Origin: Betaproteobacteria bacterium
GTDB lineage: Bacteria > Pseudomonadota > Gammaproteobacteria > Burkholderiales > Rhodocyclaceae
Direction of reading: 5' to 3'
DNA: 7,250 nucleotides
NCBI GenBank assembly: GCA_020047725.1
Contig: JAIFNM010000210.1
Location: 1-7,250 of the forward strand
Part shown: in pieces, positions 1 through 5,794 of the stretch
How the letters are laid out: each line of letters begins with the position of its first letter
How positions within the stretch are numbered: the stretch's first letter is position 1
Notes under the pieces: generated by a model
Database searches by the model: none
The model's input: the letters and a program-made list of their open reading frames with translations, nothing else
Told to the model about the DNA's origin: nothing
Made by a program: the position numbers and the translations under genes

Positions 1-1
1 G

Positions 2-1018
2 AGTGGAACCTATGTAGTACTGTTCCTCCTGTTTGTCAGTGGATTTGCTACCTACCGTTATGCTTTGAGTCGCCAACACAAAGACGAGATGGAGCAACAA
101 CGACGTAGTGACGAGCAACGAAAAAGTGAAAGGCTCTTCAGCGCAATCATTGAAGCCTCCCCGGTACCTAGCGCGGTCAATGACGCACACGGCACGATCA
201 CTTATTTGAATGCCGCATTTGCCGAGACGTTTGGCTACAGCCCGATCGACATTCCAACTTTGGATGAATGGTGGCCCAAAGCCTATCCAGACCCGGTGTA
301 TCGACAATGGGTAGCAACGAGTTGGCAGACGAACCTGCGAAACGCCGAACTATCGAAGAGACTTTTTGATCCGTTGGAAGTATGCATCCGCTGCAAGGAC
401 GGCAAGGATAAAACGGTGCTCGCCGCTGCGAGCCCTCTTGCCGAGCCCCTTGACGGTCTCCACCTCGTAACCCTTTACGACATCACCGAGCGCAAGGTGG
501 CCGAACAAGCCTTGAGGGTTAGCGAAGAGTCGCTTCGTGTCAGTGAATCGCAAATGGCCACATCACAGCAGATCGGTCGAACAGGTTCTTGGGTCTATGA
601 CATTTCGACCAATGGCATACGGGCGTCAGGGCAGAGCTTGGCCATGTTCGGGTTTCCTCCGGTCGTCAAGGACTATCTTCTGGATGATTTCCTAGTCTGC
701 ATTCCAGACCGAGATCGTGTTGGACAAATTCTCGCCGTTGCAATCAGTGAGGGGAAAGCCTACGACGATGAATTTGTAGTAAATCCAGCAGACGGATCAC
801 CGTCACGAGTCATCCATTCAATGGGTAGAGTTGAACAAGATGAACAGGGGAATCCGTTCAAAGTCTTCGGTTTCATTCAAGACATTACGGAGCGCAAGCA
901 GACAGAAGACGAACTTCATAAGTTACGCATTTTTCAGAATAATGTTATTGAATGCAGCCCGAGTTCGTTATGGATTTCCGATGAAAATGGAACCCTTATC
1001 CGAATGGCACTTACTTAA
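2..1018 (+). CDS. Multi-PAS membrane sensor protein, 5' end outside window, 3' end cut by IS
   Basis: Signal-transduction sensor of the PAS/PAC type. The output domain (histidine kinase, GGDEF/EAL or other) is missing, so its role cannot be fixed. The frame is open from base 2 and encodes a hydrophobic stretch (about residues 4-22 of the visible protein, TYVVLFLLFVSGFATYRYAL) followed by a charged juxtamembrane segment, so the gene begins upstream. A TTG at 65 is only an internal leucine codon. PAS 1 runs from RLFSAIIEASPVP to the PAC ending YDITERK. PAS 2 runs from about QIGRTGSWVYD to the PAC ending FIQDITERK. A third PAS starts at IFQNNVIECSPSSLWISDENG and breaks off. The host frame ends near 1001. 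The last codons and the TAA at 1016-1018 come from the left IS end. The 3' part is not found beyond the IS, so the gene is almost certainly non-functional in its original form. PAS assignment is strong; the output type is unknown. Confidence 0.85.
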   Translation, partial: SGTYVVLFLLFVSGFATYRYALSRQHKDEMEQQRRSDEQRKSERLFSAIIEASPVPSAVNDAHGTITYLNAAFAETFGYSPIDIPTLDEWWPKAYPDPVYRQWVATSWQTNLRNAELSKRLFDPLEVCIRCKDGKDKTVLAAASPLAEPLDGLHLVTLYDITERKVAEQALRVSEESLRVSESQMATSQQIGRTGSWVYDISTNGIRASGQSLAMFGFPPVVKDYLLDDFLVCIPDRDRVGQILAVAISEGKAYDDEFVVNPADGSPSRVIHSMGRVEQDEQGNPFKVFGFIQDITERKQTEDELHKLRIFQNNVIECSPSSLWISDENGTLIRMALT

Positions 1019-1020
1019 GC
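1002..1020 (+). repeat. Left terminal inverted repeat of the IS4-family element
   Basis: GAATGGCACTTACTTAAGC is the exact reverse complement of 2436-2454. The next base outward differs (C here, T in the other end read inward), which sets the outer limit. TAA at 1016-1018 is in frame with the interrupted PAS gene. Confidence 0.9.
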
Positions 1021-1114
1021 GATAGGCATATGAATTAGAGGGGGAAAGCAGCTTGCGTGATGGTAAGCTTAAGTCGCCAAACCATTGCCACCATCGCAGA
1101 GCCAGCCCCCATGC

Positions 1115-2398
1115 ATGTTAGCCGTTCAGTGTCACCTCAACAACATTCAACACTACGCAGACGCCAGCAACGCATTGAGTTTTTTCAATCAGCTGACGGC
1201 ACCGGAACTGTTCGACGCGCTGGAAGATTTTCTCCCTGATCATCGGGAGCGACTGTTTCCGCCGACCGAGACACTGTCCATGTTTATGGCGCAGGCACTG
1301 AAGCCGGATCGCTCCTGCCAGAACATTGTCAATGAGACAGCCGTGATGCGAGTGAAGCATGGGCTGTCGCCCTGTAGCACGAAAACGGGCGCGTACTGCA
1401 AGGCGCGTCAGCGATTACCTCTGAAGATGGTATCGGGGATGGCGACCTACACGGGCCAACTGATTGCCGCGAAAGTTCCTGATCGTTGGCTCTGGCATGG
1501 ACGGCGAGTTTTGTTGGCGGACGGTACGACTGTCACCTTGCCGGACACACCCGAAAACCAAGCGAGCTATCCGCAGCCAAGCGGTCAAAAACCCGGACTG
1601 GGCTTTCCCATCGGTCGAATCGTCGGGATAACCTGCCTGTCCAGTGGTGCCTCGCTCAATGCGGCCATCGGGCCCTGCAAAGGAAAAGGCAGCGGTGAGC
1701 AAGCCCTTTTGAGGTCGCTGCTGGATACCTTGGAAATCGGCGATGTTCTCTTGGGAGACGCGTTTTACGCCACCTACGCTTTGTTGGCGGAACTCCTGTC
1801 GCGCGGCGTGGATGCGGTGTTTGAACAGCATGGCGCTCGTCGGCGTTCGACCGACTTTCGGCGGGGGAAAAAGCTGGGCAGCAAAGATCATCTGATCACA
1901 CTGACCAAGCCAAAACTCCGTCCGCAATGGATGACTGTGGCGCACTACGAATCACTCCCCGACACCCTGACCGTCCGGGAGTTGGATGTTGGCGGCAAGG
2001 TGTTGATCACGACGCTGCTTTGCCCGACAGCGGTGCCAAAAAGTGACCTGAAATCGCTCTACAAACGCCGCTGGAATGTGGAATTGGATATTCGAAACAT
2101 CAAGACCACGCTGGGTATGGAAACCCTGAGCTGCAAAACGCCCCACATGGGTGAAAAAGAGATGTGGGTCTATCTCCTGGCCTATAACCTGATCCGTCTG
2201 ATCATGTTGCAATCGGCTTTACTGGCCGATGTGCTGCCGCGCTTGCTGAGTTTTAAACACACTTTGCAACTATGGCTGGCTTGGAGCGGGACAGCCAATT
2301 GCGCCAACGAAAATGAGCGTGACGACGACCTGTTGAGTCTGGTGGCTCAACAGTCGGTAGGTAACCGACCAGGACGAATCGAGCCGAACGAGCCGTAG
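1115..2398 (+). CDS. IS4-family DDE transposase
   Basis: Catalyses cut-and-paste movement of the surrounding IS. Counting from the ATG at 1115 (427 aa), the catalytic triad is visible as D136 in LLADGTT, D215 in LLGDAFY and E323. The IS4 signature Y-(2)-R-(3)-E-(6)-K is exact: Y316, R319, E323, K330 in YKRRWNVELDIRNIK. A DNA-binding N-terminal region (HYADASNALSFF, then RERLFPPTETLSMF) precedes the RNase H-like core, which holds a large insertion between D215 and E323. Length is normal and no frameshift is seen, so it looks active. Start choice is uncertain: the frame opens at 1073 after a TAA, with TTG at 1085 (437 aa) and ATG at 1115. Neither has a good Shine-Dalgarno, which would suit the low expression usual for transposases. 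I prefer the ATG because family-like sequence begins there. Confidence 0.9.
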   Translation: MLAVQCHLNNIQHYADASNALSFFNQLTAPELFDALEDFLPDHRERLFPPTETLSMFMAQALKPDRSCQNIVNETAVMRVKHGLSPCSTKTGAYCKARQRLPLKMVSGMATYTGQLIAAKVPDRWLWHGRRVLLADGTTVTLPDTPENQASYPQPSGQKPGLGFPIGRIVGITCLSSGASLNAAIGPCKGKGSGEQALLRSLLDTLEIGDVLLGDAFYATYALLAELLSRGVDAVFEQHGARRRSTDFRRGKKLGSKDHLITLTKPKLRPQWMTVAHYESLPDTLTVRELDVGGKVLITTLLCPTAVPKSDLKSLYKRRWNVELDIRNIKTTLGMETLSCKTPHMGEKEMWVYLLAYNLIRLIMLQSALLADVLPRLLSFKHTLQLWLAWSGTANCANENERDDDLLSLVAQQSVGNRPGRIEPNEP

Positions 2399-2435
2399 CA
2401 AGGGCTCAGGTGCAAAAACATGGTCACCCAAAAAA

Positions 2436-2454
2436 GCTTAAGTAAGTGCCATTC
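2436..2454 (-). repeat. Right terminal inverted repeat of the IS4-family element
   Basis: GCTTAAGTAAGTGCCATTC is an exact 19-bp inverted copy of 1002-1020. Read on the minus strand it replaces the 3' part of the oxidoreductase gene with a short IS-encoded tail that stops at 2424. Confidence 0.9.
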
Positions 2455-2639
2455 AGGTCGGCACCCTCTACCGCCTGGGCAGTCGATGTGGCAGTCGCAC
2501 CCTCGCACACTGCAAGTGCTTTGGCCACCGAATTTGACTCGGCATTGCGCACACCGAAGACAACGCCATGCCCGTGCCTCAACAAGTGGCTGGCAAGGGC
2601 GATGCCAACGTTGCCGTTACCCAATATAGCGACTTTCAC
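2455..2639 (-). pseudogene. NAD(P)-binding oxidoreductase (F420/NADP reductase-like), 3' end removed by IS
   Basis: N-terminal fragment of a Rossmann-fold oxidoreductase, about 61 host residues of a protein usually near 200 aa. It starts at GTG (2637-2639) with MKVAILGNGNVGIALASHLL. GNGNVG is the dinucleotide-binding glycine loop after the first beta strand, and VVFGVRN marks the end of the second strand, where NADPH specificity is usually set. This pattern belongs to the family annotated as NADPH-dependent F420 reductase-like or NAD(P)-binding domain proteins. The substrate is unknown. An AGGAG Shine-Dalgarno lies 8 nt before the GTG. The gene begins 20 bp after the stop of the secreted DUF1330 protein, so it was the second gene of an operon. 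At 2454 the IS end takes over, adds about ten foreign residues and stops at 2424. The catalytic part is lost and does not reappear left of the IS. Confidence 0.8.
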
Positions 2640-2647
2640 TTTTTCGG

Positions 2648-2652
2648 CTCCT
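2648..2652 (-). promoter_or_regulatory. Ribosome binding site of the truncated oxidoreductase
   Basis: On the minus strand AGGAG lies 8 nt before a GTG. It decides the start, because GTG is otherwise easily passed over and no ATG begins this Rossmann domain. Confidence 0.7.
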
Positions 2653-2659
2653 GTACAGT

Positions 2660-3553
2660 CTAGTGAACAATGGCGGTGGTAAGTGTCAGTTGCACATCCG
2701 CCGCTTTGGAGCGGATGGCGTTCCAGGGGGCGTATTCAGGAGATGTCCACCAGGCGTTGAAAGCCAATAGCGAGGGCCACTCTTGAATGATGAAGAGTTG
2801 TCCAGGTAGAGTACCTTGGAGCCTCGGATCTGCCAGGGGCATTTCTGTCTTGAGCTCAATGGCGAATTTGCCGCCGTAATGCGCGACCGACGGCAAGTGG
2901 CCAGGAACATACTGGCCAAAAAATGCGCCCGGATCATTGACCTTAGCCTGAATCACAGCATGCACCGACCGCTTCACCAAGCTGGCTTTGGACGCTTTGG
3001 CAGGACGGGGTTGTGCGCACATATTGCCGCTACGGTCCCCAAACGACAGAGATTTGCCGTCGAACACCACAATGTCCAACTCCTTGGGGCATGCCGCTTT
3101 CGAAGGAATAAATGCACAGCCCTTGGCGGTTATTTCCTGCTCAACGCCTAGCTTCCACTCGCCAGTGCCGCAATTGGCTTGGTTGAACATATCGGCCATA
3201 GACTGGGCATAGGCCGTCATGTAGAAACTGCCGCGCTCAAAGTCACCTTCCGCAGCGTTTGCCATACCCGCTACAGATTTACCCAGAGTGTAACTGGAAG
3301 CAGCAACGCGGTAGCTGAACAGCTTTTGCTGGCCGGCGGCATCTACACTTGCAGTGAAGGTGTGCGTCCATTGGTTGGCGTATAGCTCGAACACATAGCT
3401 GCCGTAGAGCTTGTTGGCCTCGTCAAAAACAGGCGCGGGAGACTCCCATCGCCCGGAAATATCGTTGGCGGTAAAAGATTGTGCCTGCACGTTAGCTGAG
3501 CCAACAGAGCCAAGGGCTACTACAGTAGAAAAAAGGGCGTGTCGAATACGCAT
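2660..3553 (-). CDS. Secreted protein: APCDD1-like N-terminal region fused to a C-terminal DUF1330 domain
   Basis: 297 aa, ATG start with GGAGAAG 6 nt upstream. Residues 1-24 form a Sec signal peptide (MRIRH, a hydrophobic core, then VQA before Q25), so the protein should be periplasmic or secreted. Residues about 32-190 carry ISGRWES, YGSYVFELYANQW, CGTGEWKLG and FDGKSLSFGD, with four cysteines at 128, 146, 155 and 179 that could form two disulfides. The layout resembles the APCDD1-type domain known mainly from animal Wnt-inhibitor proteins and also present in bacteria. This match is from memory of the pattern and is moderate. Residues about 197-297 (HAVIQAKVNDPGAFFGQY, HYGGKFAI, FIIQEWPSLLAFNAWW, SPEYAPWNAIRSKAA) fit DUF1330, a ferredoxin-like alpha/beta barrel domain usually found alone and cytoplasmic. 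It is the first gene of an operon with the truncated oxidoreductase and is divergent from lysR, so it is probably the LysR target. Function unknown. Confidence 0.8.
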   Translation of the reverse strand: MRIRHALFSTVVALGSVGSANVQAQSFTANDISGRWESPAPVFDEANKLYGSYVFELYANQWTHTFTASVDAAGQQKLFSYRVAASSYTLGKSVAGMANAAEGDFERGSFYMTAYAQSMADMFNQANCGTGEWKLGVEQEITAKGCAFIPSKAACPKELDIVVFDGKSLSFGDRSGNMCAQPRPAKASKASLVKRSVHAVIQAKVNDPGAFFGQYVPGHLPSVAHYGGKFAIELKTEMPLADPRLQGTLPGQLFIIQEWPSLLAFNAWWTSPEYAPWNAIRSKAADVQLTLTTAIVH

Positions 3554-3556
3554 GAG

Positions 3557-3563
3557 CTTCTCC
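3557..3563 (-). promoter_or_regulatory. Ribosome binding site of the secreted DUF1330 fusion
   Basis: GGAGAAG on the minus strand, with GGAG 6-7 nt before the ATG at 3553. It supports this start and therefore the signal peptide. Confidence 0.65.
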
Positions 3564-3582
3564 GGTGGGGTTCGAATGGGTG

Positions 3583-3611
3583 ATTATAGTTTCGCTATAC
3601 ATCGATGGCAG
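3583..3611 (-). promoter_or_regulatory. Putative sigma-70 promoter for the secreted DUF1330 operon
   Basis: On the minus strand a perfect TATAAT lies at 3583-3588. At 17-bp spacing upstream is CTGCCA (3606-3611), which matches TTGACA at four of six positions. A strong -10 with a weak -35 is common for activator-dependent promoters. The -35 overlaps the possible early lysR start codons. Transcription would begin near 3576, giving a leader of about 20 nt. Confidence 0.5.
3585..3599. promoter_or_regulatory. Candidate LysR-type operator (TATAG-N5-CTATA)
   Basis: Perfect 5-bp inverted repeat with a 5-bp spacer in the 51-78 bp shared region between the divergent genes. It contains a T-N11-A core (3587 to 3599), the classic LysR box shape. 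It overlaps the -10 of the leftward promoter, so binding here would more naturally repress or compete than activate. The link to the adjacent regulator is inference from position. Confidence 0.4.
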
Positions 3612-3631
3612 GCATGATTAATATTCACACT

Positions 3632-4531
3632 ATGGATTTATCTCAGTTCGATTTAAACCTTCTTCCGGTGCTGCGAGCGCTGCTAGAAGAGGAAAGCGTC
3701 ACGCGCGCAGCCCGGCGTTTGCGGTTGTCACAAAGCGCGACTAGCGCGGCCTTAGCGCGTCTGCGAAAGACACTTGGAGACGACCTGCTGGCACGCAGCG
3801 GACGCGGGCTCGCACTGACCCCGCGCGCGCGTGCCTTAAGGCAGTTTTTGCCGGGGACTCTCGATGCTATGCGAGCGCAACTCATGGAAGTCCAGCAAGC
3901 CCACACCCCTGGAGTGGAGCGATTGGTTCGTATGCGCATGCCAGACTTTTTGGCAGCGTCCCTGCTGCCCCGCCTGCAGCCGCTGTTGCAGTTTCACGGG
4001 CCTTGTAACATTGCCGTGACCCAGCCCGCACCGGAACTACCGCTGGCAGAATTTGAACGTGGCGAACTGGATGTTTTGATCGCCAGCCGCGTTCCCTTGC
4101 CGCCAGGCTTGATAACGCGAACGCTCTACCATGAACGCTTTGTATGCCTGTTAAATCGGCGCCACGTTGCTCTTAAAGACTGGGGCATGAGCACTTACCT
4201 TGAAGCTGGGCATGTGCTCATATCGCCCCGAGGCGGTTCGTTTGTCGGCGCGGTGGATGAGGCACTGCAAAAGCTGGGGAAGCATCGTACCGTACGCCTC
4301 AGCATGGCCGCAGCGTCGTCGATTCCCGCCGTACTCCGCGACACACCCCTAATTGCTGCAGTACCGGAAACCTTTGCCCGGCAAGTGGCACCCGCGTGGG
4401 ACTTGGAGATACGAGAGATACCATTTGCCGTACCCTCCTACGCTGTGCAAATGATCTGGCACGCCAGCACGTCCAAGTCCCGGCTGCACCAATCACTCCG
4501 GGCCGGCATCATTGAATGCACAAAGCGCTAG
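3632..4531 (+). CDS. LysR-family transcriptional regulator
   Basis: 299 aa from the ATG at 3632, normal for the family. The N-terminus MDLSQFDLNLLPVLRALLEE is the standard LysR opening. A winged helix-turn-helix spans about residues 20-60 (ESVTRAARRLRLSQSATSAA, then ARLRKTLGDDLLARSGRG and LTPRA). After a linker helix, the periplasmic-binding-like effector domain begins near RLVRMRMPDFLAASLLP and includes the ERGELDVLIA and FVCLLNRRH motifs, typical of the NodD/NahR-like branch that binds small aromatic or organic acids. The effector cannot be predicted further. In-frame ATGs at 3605 and 3614 would add 9 or 6 residues, but none of the three has a clear Shine-Dalgarno. I chose 3632 because family members start there. 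It is transcribed away from the secreted DUF1330 operon, which it probably controls along with itself. Confidence 0.9.
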   Translation: MDLSQFDLNLLPVLRALLEEESVTRAARRLRLSQSATSAALARLRKTLGDDLLARSGRGLALTPRARALRQFLPGTLDAMRAQLMEVQQAHTPGVERLVRMRMPDFLAASLLPRLQPLLQFHGPCNIAVTQPAPELPLAEFERGELDVLIASRVPLPPGLITRTLYHERFVCLLNRRHVALKDWGMSTYLEAGHVLISPRGGSFVGAVDEALQKLGKHRTVRLSMAAASSIPAVLRDTPLIAAVPETFARQVAPAWDLEIREIPFAVPSYAVQMIWHASTSKSRLHQSLRAGIIECTKR

Positions 4532-4605
4532 CCACTCGGTGGTTCTCTTCACATTCTGCTGGTGATTAACATTTTCGTTGTGCCGCTCAGAGTCAATGAA
4601 CAAAG

Positions 4606-4632
4606 GTAACTACTCAGCCTCCCAACCCCGCG
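4606..4632 (+). repeat. Left 27-bp arm of the perfect palindrome
   Basis: Starts GTAACTACTCAGCC and ends CCCCGCG. Every base pairs with 4633-4659, with no loop base left over. Pairing stops exactly at the GAACAAAG repeats. Confidence 0.9.
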
Positions 4633-4659
4633 CGCGGGGTTGGGAGGCTGAGTAGTTAC
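4633..4659 (-). repeat. Right 27-bp arm of the perfect palindrome
   Basis: Starts CGCGGGGTTGGG and ends GAGTAGTTAC. It is the exact reverse complement of 4606-4632. Confidence 0.9.
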
Positions 4660-4667
4660 GAACAAAG

Positions 4668-5272
4668 TTAGAAAAGACAACACAAGACCAAATGTCTTTG
4701 TTAGCATGAGAAGGCCATCATCTTTGTTCCTGGCTGGTCCGCCGTAACGCCGCATTCATCTTCCAGTTGGAAGCGTGATCGGGTCCGACGGCCCTATGTG
4801 TGGCTGACCAGGTTCGAGTGTGACGGTATGTGCCGTATCTAAGCGCTGCCATCGAGCAGGTCAGCAGATCATTAGAGGCGCGAAGCCCCAACCGTTGTCG
4901 ACCGTTTGGTCCAGCAACTGGTGCTTTCTATCGCATGAATCCCGCAACGGGGTTCGGCGTGCCTCTTCCTTTTGATTCTGCCCCCCTTTGTTGGTATTCG
5001 CTCCGCTGCTGCGCAATTTCAGGCGCTACGGCTTGATAAGCATGTGCCGCCTGAGGGCTGTCCGTGGCGCGGCATTCTGCGACTGGCCGGTGGCGATCTC
5101 AATGCGCTAACCGACCGTGCAGGTCTTGGTTGCCATCGGTAACAAGTGTTTCTTTCGCGACACAGGTGGTTGGCGAGGTGCTAGCGCTCATCAACATGAT
5201 TTTGACGTGGCAAGCGTGATCGGACAACTTGAGAGCGGTTCGGCACACAATGACAATGATGTAGCACATTAA
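4668..5272. other. About 600 bp without a recognisable gene
   Basis: Open frames here are short, lack ribosome binding sites and match no family I recognise. The longest are 4830-5036 (68 codons), a frame ending at 5139 that encodes HVPPEGCPWRGILRLAGGDL, and a frame 5117-5272 (51 codons from GTG) that ends directly before the DsrE-like gene. Protein-like phrases spread over two frames could be a decayed gene, but I cannot name it. A 14-bp perfect inverted repeat (CTTCCA-GT-TGGAAG, 4760-4773) is present. The 5' leader of the DsrE-like gene must lie in this region, yet I see no convincing -35/-10 pair and no riboswitch. Confidence 0.5.
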
Positions 5273-5274
5273 AT

Positions 5275-5278
5275 GGAG
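5275..5278 (+). promoter_or_regulatory. Ribosome binding site choosing the ATG at 5285
   Basis: GGAG lies 6 nt before the ATG at 5285. The earlier in-frame ATG at 5273 has no such site and would place this motif inside the coding region, so 5285 is the better start. Confidence 0.65.
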
Positions 5279-5284
5279 CGAACG

Positions 5285-5635
5285 ATGGACAACGATTTTG
5301 CCGAGACCGTGCTGGTTTTCAACCACGATGGTTTGGGCCAAGCCGATATACCGCTACGCCACAAGTTGGTCGTAAGTTACTTTCGAACACTGATCGAGCT
5401 TGATCAGCGTCCGAAGGCGGTGGTGTTTTACGCTGGTGGAGTCAAGTTGGTTGCAGAGGGAACGCCATGTCAGAAGGAACTGGCCGAGTTGTCTGCGGCT
5501 GGCGTGCCGTTGATCGCCTGCCGAACTTGTCTTGATTACTACTCGTTGCAAGATCGCGTTGTGGTTGGCGAGATAGGCAACATGCTGCGCATAGTCGAGG
5601 CACAAGCATCGGCGTCCAAGGTGATTACCCTTTAG
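5285..5635 (+). CDS. DsrE-family protein resembling the C-terminal domain of YedF
   Basis: 116 aa. It is a DsrE/DsrF-like alpha/beta protein, a fold used by sulfur carriers and sulfurtransferases (TusBCD, DsrEFH). TVLVFNHDGLGQAD is the first strand and loop, LIELDQRPKAVVFYAGGVKL the central part, and LIACRTCLDYYSLQDRVVVG the C-terminal signature. Line by line this resembles the C-terminal domain of YedF, the putative selenium-metabolism protein in which a TusA domain precedes the DsrE domain. The TusA domain is absent here and I do not find it encoded just upstream. Cysteines in CRTC could carry sulfur or selenium; C52 in TPCQ is a further candidate. No selD, selA or selB lies in the window, so a selenium role is inference only. 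An alternative start at 5273 adds four residues. The next gene begins 159 nt later, so co-transcription is uncertain. Confidence 0.8.
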   Translation: MDNDFAETVLVFNHDGLGQADIPLRHKLVVSYFRTLIELDQRPKAVVFYAGGVKLVAEGTPCQKELAELSAAGVPLIACRTCLDYYSLQDRVVVGEIGNMLRIVEAQASASKVITL

Positions 5636-5704
5636 GCGTTATGCAGAGTCGTGCTCCAATTTACTCACATTACTTTGTGCCGAAGTTACTCGAGGTCCAG
5701 ATCA

Positions 5705-5733
5705 ATGCCATCAAGCATCTGCTTCGCTGGCAT
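5705..5733 (+). terminator. Weak hairpin, possible terminator after the DsrE-like gene
   Basis: ATGCCA (5705-5710) pairs with TGGCAT (5728-5733), and inside it AAGC pairs with GCTT around a small loop. The hairpin is followed by TCTAGTTTTGTTCC, which is T-rich but interrupted. The stem is low in GC, so termination would be partial at best. If real, it separates the DsrE-like gene from the DUF296-ECF operon. Confidence 0.3.
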
Positions 5734-5794
5734 TCTAGTTTTGTTCCGCGCTGACGATCTAAGCCTTGGCTCACTGGCTGACTGATATGAAAAC

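Larger units (their letters stand above)
1002..2454 (+). mobile_element. IS4-family insertion sequence, about 1.45 kb, apparently complete
   Basis: Complete-looking IS bounded by perfect 19-bp inverted repeats (1002-1020 and 2436-2454, outer sequence GAATGGCACTTACTTAAGC). It encodes one transposase that fills most of its length. Size, single DDE transposase with a YREK signature, and IR length fit the IS4 family. I cannot name the exact IS. IS4-family elements normally duplicate about 8-13 bp of target. The bases outside the left end (ACCCTTATCC) and the right end (AGGTCGGCAC) do not match, and different genes lie on the two sides. The exact outer boundary could shift by one or two bases. A stop codon within the left end closes the interrupted PAS gene. 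Confidence 0.88.
4598..4667. mobile_element. Minimal palindromic mobile-element remnant or MITE with 8-bp target duplication
   Basis: A perfect 54-bp palindrome (4606-4659) is bounded on both sides by the exact 8-bp direct repeat GAACAAAG (4598-4605 and 4660-4667). The palindrome is two 27-bp inverted repeats that abut with no interior: the left arm begins GTAACTACTCAGCCTCCC and the right arm ends in its complement. Target duplications show arrival by transposition. Termini beginning GTAA together with 8-bp duplications are features of the IS66 family, so this may be the two ends of such an IS with the interior lost, or a non-autonomous derivative moved by an IS66-type transposase. Family assignment is inference. 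As RNA it would form a very stable hairpin 75 bp after lysR, but with no T-tract on either side it is not a standard terminator. Confidence 0.75.

Noticed and set aside
65..67. TTG as the start of the PAS protein
   Set aside because: The frame stays open back to base 2 and encodes a transmembrane helix, so this is an internal leucine codon and the gene starts outside the window.
1415..1945. 176-codon minus-strand open frame
   Set aside because: Fully antisense to the transposase core, no ribosome site, no family resemblance.
4606..4659. Palindrome as a Rho-independent terminator of lysR
   Set aside because: The stem is far longer than usual, has no loop and no T-tract on either side. The flanking direct repeats point to a transposition origin, though it could still affect transcription.
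4494..4710. Minus-strand frame beginning MLTKTFGLVLSFLTLF that stays open if the palindrome and one target repeat are removed
   Set aside because: Only about 50 codons, overlaps the lysR 3' end antisense, no ribosome site and no recognised family. It is probably chance, though it could be checked in an empty-site relative.
4808..4822. GGTTCGAGT resembling a tRNA T-loop
   Set aside because: No pairing T-stem, acceptor stem or anticodon arm can be built around it.
4771..5223. 12-bp direct repeat AAGCGTGATCGG at 4771-4782 and 5212-5223
   Set aside because: One 12-bp match is close to chance expectation for a window this size, and neither copy borders a defined element.
5635..5644. GGCGTTATGC resembling an integron attC end
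   Set aside because: No partner RYYYAAC core or folded-arm structure at the expected distance, and no array of cassettes.
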